Source of the DNA: Solobacterium sp.
Lineage (GTDB): Bacteria > Bacillota_I > Bacilli_A > Erysipelotrichales > Erysipelotrichaceae
DNA: 5,344 nucleotides
Assembly: GCA_016280695.1 (NCBI GenBank)
Contig: JAEEHG010000215.1
Coordinates: 1-5,344 of the forward strand
Direction of reading: 5' to 3'
Positions 4,822-5,344 of the stretch are shown in pieces (position 1 is the first letter of the stretch; each line of letters starts with the position of its first letter). The position numbers and the translations under genes were made by a program. The notes under the pieces are model-generated. The model saw nothing but the letters and a program-made list of their open reading frames with translations, was not told the origin of the DNA and searched no databases.

Positions 4822-5313
4822 TTACTGTTCCTGCTCCGGTTCTGCTTCCCGCATCAGCAGAATCATCCGGTCCATCACTTTCATGAAGGTCCGGAAATCC
4901 TCTGCCGAGAGATCATCGATGAACTGCCGGGTCCGGCGGCGCCACTCAAAGCCTTCCTGACGGTCCCGCAGGACCAGTTCGTGGGCTTTTTCTGTAGCAG
5001 TCAGGCGAATCATCCTTCCTTCCCGCTCCCGGATCAGCAGTCCCTTGCCGTCCAGGGATTTGATGATCTGCGCCACTGCTCCCTTGGTTGTCGCTGTTTC
5101 CCGCGCGATTTCCTGTGACGTAATTCCCGGGGCCTGGTCAATGATATTCAGGATCGTGACTTCCGTTTCCGTGATCCCCGCATCATCCAGCATTGGTCTG
5201 TGCCTGCGGCTGGTTCTGATCAGCAGCCGGGCATATTCCATCTGTTTCATATAGAAATCCGATATTTCCCGGGAAGTCATGCCGAGATTGATTTTTTCTT
5301 TCTCTTCTTTCAT
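4822..5313 (-). CDS. MarR family transcriptional regulator
   Basis: A 163-residue winged-helix DNA-binding protein that should act as a cytosolic dimer, usually a repressor released by a small ligand. A long N-terminal helix (about 15-42) comes first. The winged helix-turn-helix spans about 47-107: LNIIDQAPGITSQEIARET gives the first helices, TTKGAVAQIIKSLDGKGLL (75-93) includes the recognition helix, and IREREGRMIRLT (94-105) the wing. A C-terminal helical pair (108-156) completes the dimer interface. The wing is short and lacks the D-x-R-R signature common in the family. There is no conserved redox cysteine (the protein has no Cys), so a thiol-oxidation sensor of the OhrR type is unlikely. 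The start at 5313 has only a weak GAAAGAG site but a good promoter close upstream. The palindrome before the next operon is its likely target, making it the local repressor of the membrane-protein/dipeptidase genes. Confidence 0.93.
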   Translation of the reverse strand: MKEEKEKINLGMTSREISDFYMKQMEYARLLIRTSRRHRPMLDDAGITETEVTILNIIDQAPGITSQEIARETATTKGAVAQIIKSLDGKGLLIREREGRMIRLTATEKAHELVLRDRQEGFEWRRRTRQFIDDLSAEDFRTFMKVMDRMILLMREAEPEQEQ

Positions 5314-5335
5314 CTTTTGTCTCTTTCAGTGATTC

Positions 5336-5344
5336 ATTATAGCA
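5336..5344 (-). promoter_or_regulatory. Extended -10 promoter element of the marR-family gene
   Basis: Minus-strand TGCTATAAT is a consensus TATAAT with the TGn extension, 22 bases upstream of the ATG. The predicted start is near 5329. The -35 region lies outside the window. No copy of the GTTTAGA/TCTAAAC palindrome is visible between this element and the gene, so autorepression is not evident from what can be seen. Confidence 0.7.

Noticed and set aside
4732..5118. A 128-codon plus-strand frame opposite the marR gene
   Set aside because: It runs through the marR terminator and is antisense to a well-supported MarR domain; it has no start signal.
1..5344. Mobile elements, CRISPR arrays, tRNA/rRNA genes, riboswitches
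   Set aside because: No repeat array, transposase or integrase motif, tRNA-like fold or known leader structure was seen on either strand.

Overview
The window looks like a chromosomal segment from a low-to-moderate GC Bacillota (Firmicutes) bacterium, possibly a gut clostridial or erysipelotrichial lineage. The reasons are strong purine-rich Shine-Dalgarno sites, sigma-A-like promoter hexamers, stem-plus-T-run terminators and the mix of families (a CpXC protein, a MarR regulator, a probable DUF5058 membrane protein, a flavodoxin-fold reductase). Genus cannot be read from this sequence. There is no rRNA, tRNA, CRISPR array, insertion sequence or phage gene, and no gene-free stretch longer than about 150 bases.

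Left part (1-1605, plus strand): the 3' end of an alanine-aminotransferase-type PLP enzyme closes with a clear terminator. A 120-residue four-helix membrane protein of unknown function follows, then a 241-residue CpXC-domain protein with two Cys-Pro-X-Cys knuckles. These two are 18 bases apart and end at a terminator whose loop holds the stop codon.

Middle (1608-2287, minus strand): a stand-alone flavodoxin-fold NAD(P)H reductase/iron-sulfur-flavoprotein-like gene, with its own extended -10 promoter, converges on the CpXC gene.

Right part (2347-5344, minus strand): this is the most interesting region. A MarR-family regulator, with its own extended -10 promoter and terminator, sits just upstream of a three-gene operon. 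The operon encodes a 244-aa membrane protein (probable DUF5058), a 179-aa membrane protein of unknown family, and an M19 membrane-dipeptidase-family metallopeptidase with all expected metal ligands. A perfect 15-bp palindrome (GTTTAGA-T-TCTAAAC) lies just after the predicted operon transcription start and before the ribosome binding site, which is where a MarR repressor would act. My working model is a MarR-controlled, two-subunit membrane carrier that delivers a dipeptide-like compound to a cytoplasmic M19 dipeptidase. The regulatory layout and the dipeptidase call are well supported; the carrier function and substrate are inference.
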